Positions 62,501 through 64,000 of a stretch of 64,000 bases of DNA are shown piece after piece. Source of the DNA: Filimonas sp. (GTDB lineage Bacteria > Bacteroidota > Bacteroidia > Chitinophagales > Chitinophagaceae); the NCBI GenBank assembly GCA_017306865.1, contig JAFKHH010000016.1:124001-188000 (forward strand), written 5' to 3'. Position 1 is the stretch's first letter; the number at the start of each line of letters is the position of its first letter. The notes under the pieces were generated by a model. It was not told the origin of the DNA, did not search any database, and saw only the letters and a list, made by a program, of their open reading frames with translations. Both the position numbers and the translations under genes were made by a program.

Positions 62501-62706
62501 GAAGGGAAGTGTTTAAAGAAGGACAAACGTGCTTTAGAAAAGTTCAGTTCACCATTAATGCTTTTATTCGTCCACACCTTTATTTTGTCAGAAACAAAGC
62601 CGGGAAAAATGTAAGGTAAAGTGAAAATAATGATCAATATCGATATGATCGTAATACCGATAACCTTTCCGGTTTTCCAAATAATCCTGCCAATGCCATT
62701 TTTCAT
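59581..62706 (-). CDS. AsmA-family protein
   Basis: The 1041-residue protein has one N-terminal membrane anchor (IIWKTGKVIGITIISILIII) and a long periplasmic beta-rich body, the build of AsmA/YhdP/TamB-type proteins that bridge inner and outer membranes for phospholipid transport. Family marks are the N-terminal LNFSKARLSFFKHFPSLTLTLYDCSLKG and the C-terminal LSGRLGLPPFGIFGIPFTVVGT. It ends with a charged tail (RRNRDSNKLDEEKEEE). It is a single gene on the minus strand; the lipid-transport role is from family knowledge only. Confidence 0.85.
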   Translation of the reverse strand: MKNGIGRIIWKTGKVIGITIISILIIIFTLPYIFPGFVSDKIKVWTNKSINGELNFSKARLSFFKHFPSLTLTLYDCSLKGSAPFEKDTLVKTNELSFGIGLGSVFSKSITINEIYLTQGYIHILVDEKGNPNYNVYKSDTTAHVANPADSSSASLKIERIQIDKTDIVYDDKSIPLFINAKGANYLGKGDLAKAVFDLASHLHVDSLDLDYNKTRYINSKKINADLVTKINTNSLALAFEKNDLKLNDLPMQFNGVFEFLKNGYKMDFKLQSKETDLKNIFSALPPEYLTWSDKTKITGFGDIYATLKGDYIAETNTMPDLAFNMKVRNGMISNNNAPSPIKNLYLNFESKLVQLNTDSLHVNVDSIYFNIDKDYFSSIIRLTGLKEPQIYAKINSEIDLEKWDKAMGLEPYDLKGRMSLHLLADGKYAKGVVKKGLRGVDTVITSIPKFSLDATFRDGYFKYASLPQAVNNISFDLKANCPDHVYQNTKLSLENINANVLSNYIKGYFRMANAKDFPVDASIQSVFHLSDIKSFYPLDSMTLAGDLNIDVKTKGKYVAAKRLFPVTTAKFTMDNGMVQTKYYPHPLEKIQVDATITNTAGNMRSLNVNLKPVSFLFEGQPFVMKADLKNFDDLRYNIFSNGVIDLGKIYKVFAVKGYDLKGFIQTNLALRGTQSDAVAGRYDQLNNKGTLKIKDIAITSDLFPKPLEIKTGVFHFEQDKMWFDEFKANYSKSYFTLNGYLSNVIAYATQQNAPLRGNFDLKSDYIIVDEFMAFADNKSASTAKKSSSPTGVIIVPSNLSLVFTADVKKIKYDALNLTDFKGGMRIDSGYIILDKTGFQLVGTKVSMDAKYGSVTPTKAIFDYHISAKDFDVKRAYNEVKMFHDMAPSAASAEGIISLDYKIGGKLDANMSPIYPSLKGGGVLSLEKVKIKGLKLFSAVSKATNRDSVNNPSLSKVDIKSTIANNILTIERTKMKVFGFRPRFEGQVSLDGKLNLSGRLGLPPFGIFGIPFTVVGTQSDPKVKLRRNRDSNKLDEEKEEE

Positions 62707-62780
62707 CAGGTAGTATGTATTTTCAAATGTTTCGGGGACAATAATATAATGAATTTAAGGAATAGTCAATAGTGTAGAGA

Positions 62781-63524
62781 TTAGTTTTTCTCAAATAACC
62801 ACCACATTCTACGCCTGTTTTTCACTTTATAGTTCACCGATATATATTTTCCAATATGAGCGATAGCCTCATCTATATCATCTGTCAGTAATACAAGTTT
62901 CATATCGTCGGGAGAAATAGTTCCCTGGTCAGCCATATCGTTCATATAATCCATTAATGGCTTGTAATATTCCACCCCGTATAACACAATAGGGAAGTCA
63001 TTGATCACTTTCGTCTGTACCAGGGTCAGCGTCTCAAAAAATTCATCCATAGTACCAAATCCCCCCGGCATGATGACGAATGCGTAAGAATATTTTACCA
63101 GCAATACTTTTCTTACGAAGAAGAACTGGATATTAATAGACTTATGCAGGTAGGGGTTTGGCTGTTGCTCGTGCGGCAGCACAATGTTAACACCTACAGA
63201 CGCTCCATTGTTTTCAAAAGCGCCCTTATTGGCAGCTTCCATAATTCCGGGACCTCCGCCCGTCATGGTAACAAGGCCCATTTCAGCAATGCGCTTGCCA
63301 AACTCTACAGCAGCTTCGTAATAAGGATGCCCTGATTTGAAACGTGCGGAGCCAAAAACGGTAATACATGGGCCCAGGAAATGCAGGTTTCTAAAGCCTT
63401 TGATAAATTGCCAGAAAACCTTCCAAACGAAGCCCAGCTCATATATACGTAGCTTGGGGCCATCCAGGTACACGTCCGTTCTTGCAGGAATAATGCGTGT
63501 TGGGGGTACATTAGTATTCGTCAT
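62781..63524 (-). CDS. LOG/TIGR00730-family Rossmann-fold protein
   Basis: The 247-residue protein has both motifs of the LOG-type nucleotide hydrolase family: GGGPGIMEAANKGA and PGGFGTMDEFFE. Such proteins cleave nucleoside 5'-monophosphates to base and ribose phosphate; the E. coli PpnN group and plant LOG enzymes are examples. A C-terminal region after residue 200 (DDIDEAIAHIGKYISVNYKVKNRRRMWWLF) extends the core. I chose the ATG at 63524 (MTNTNVPPTRIIPART). It is divergent from the exonuclease III gene with a 66-base gap. Confidence 0.85.
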   Translation of the reverse strand: MTNTNVPPTRIIPARTDVYLDGPKLRIYELGFVWKVFWQFIKGFRNLHFLGPCITVFGSARFKSGHPYYEAAVEFGKRIAEMGLVTMTGGGPGIMEAANKGAFENNGASVGVNIVLPHEQQPNPYLHKSINIQFFFVRKVLLVKYSYAFVIMPGGFGTMDEFFETLTLVQTKVINDFPIVLYGVEYYKPLMDYMNDMADQGTISPDDMKLVLLTDDIDEAIAHIGKYISVNYKVKNRRRMWWLFEKN

Positions 63525-63590
63525 AGAATATAAAAGTACGAGATAATACCAATCTGTTGCATTACTTTGCAAATACAAAATTTTACTACC

Positions 63591-64000
63591 GTGCGTATCA
63601 TTTCTTATAACGTAAATGGCATCAGAAGCGCTATTACAAAAGGTTTTACAGAATGGTTAAAATCTGATCCGGCAGATATTATATGCCTGCAGGAAACAAA
63701 AGCGCATAAGGATAATGTAGACTACGCGTCTATAGAAAAACTGGGGTTTGAAACATATTGGTTTTCGGCGGTGAAAAAGGGGTACAGCGGTGTAGCTGTA
63801 TTTACAAAGATAAAACCGGACAATGTGTTTTATGGCAACGGTATTATGCAAAGCGACGCGGAAGGCCGGGTAATCAGGCTCGACTTTGGCGATGTAACAC
63901 TGATCAATGCATACTTCCCTTCGGGAACAAGCGGCGATGAGCGGCAGACGTACAAATATCAATGGCTGAATGAATTTGCCGAGTATCTCTCTGCATTACA
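63591..64000 (+). CDS. xth: Exodeoxyribonuclease III, N-terminal part
   Basis: Translation from a GTG at 63591 gives VRIISYNVNGIRSAITKGF, then ICLQETKAHKD with the metal-binding glutamate, GYSGVAVFTKIKPDNV and TLINAYFPSG, all typical of the ExoIII/AP endonuclease family. The enzyme cuts at abasic sites and removes 3' nucleotides in base excision repair. About 136 residues, half of the usual length, are present; the gene runs out of the window. No in-frame ATG fits the start. Confidence 0.9.
   Translation, partial: MRIISYNVNGIRSAITKGFTEWLKSDPADIICLQETKAHKDNVDYASIEKLGFETYWFSAVKKGYSGVAVFTKIKPDNVFYGNGIMQSDAEGRVIRLDFGDVTLINAYFPSGTSGDERQTYKYQWLNEFAEYLSAL

Noticed and set aside
1-64000. tRNA, rRNA or tmRNA genes
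   Set aside because: No gap contains a cloverleaf-like sequence with a TTCGA-type arm and acceptor pairing, and no rRNA stretch was recognised.

Overview
The window is chromosomal DNA of a Bacteroidota bacterium, most likely a member of the Chitinophagaceae or a close relative (inference from gene content; no rRNA is present). Supporting marks are a SusC/SusD pair, the gliding genes gldF and gldG, a fused MurF-alanine racemase, a split methionine synthase, promoters of the TAnnTTTG type, few Shine-Dalgarno sites, and lipoproteins with a CxK/CAN start. Gene density is ordinary. No tRNA, rRNA, CRISPR array, transposase or prophage was seen.

Layout. 1-3247: start of a divergent HlyD-type adaptor gene, then an NtrC-type response regulator and its histidine kinase. 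3561-8003: lspA, murF-alr and a TerC-type membrane protein. 8186-10657: gldG and gldF. 10959-19718: a compact polysaccharide locus (surface lipoprotein, SusD, SusC, divergent FadR/GntR regulator, PL38-like polyuronate lyase). 19952-22169: iscS-iscU-iscA. 22287-28800: methylmalonyl-CoA epimerase, a lipoprotein, acpP-fabF-rnc, a sterol desaturase-like protein, an acetyltransferase and a small membrane protein. 28914-31504: an FMN/Fe-S glutamate-synthase-like protein and a TIGR00266 protein. 31922-38767: a tetR-tolC-adaptor-RND efflux operon. 39010-45851: DUF502, serC, DUF1015, a TPR protein, a small orphan gene and an acyl-CoA ligase. 45959-47527: a two-gene accessory cassette (unknown protein plus AbiEii-like nucleotidyltransferase). 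47618-54900: succinate-semialdehyde dehydrogenase, a helicase-nuclease, an Ig-like lipoprotein and recR. 55188-59385: metH in two genes with a GxxExxY gene between them. 59581-64000: an AsmA-like protein, a LOG-family protein and the start of exodeoxyribonuclease III.

The most unusual content lies between genes. Many gaps hold short self-similar words, usually as two facing (inverted) arms, and the same words recur at distant loci: a 28-bp word at 367 and 30566, a 31-bp word at 10781 and 19805, and a perfect 31-bp inverted pair at 52310/52427. Two accessory cassettes sit inside such inverted arms: the GxxExxY gene (56201-56684, 34-bp arms) and the nucleotidyltransferase pair (about 45850-47624, arms plus duplicated terminators). 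I read this as a possible family of inverted-repeat elements, most copies empty, with occasional cargo. That reading is inference; the repeats themselves are directly visible.
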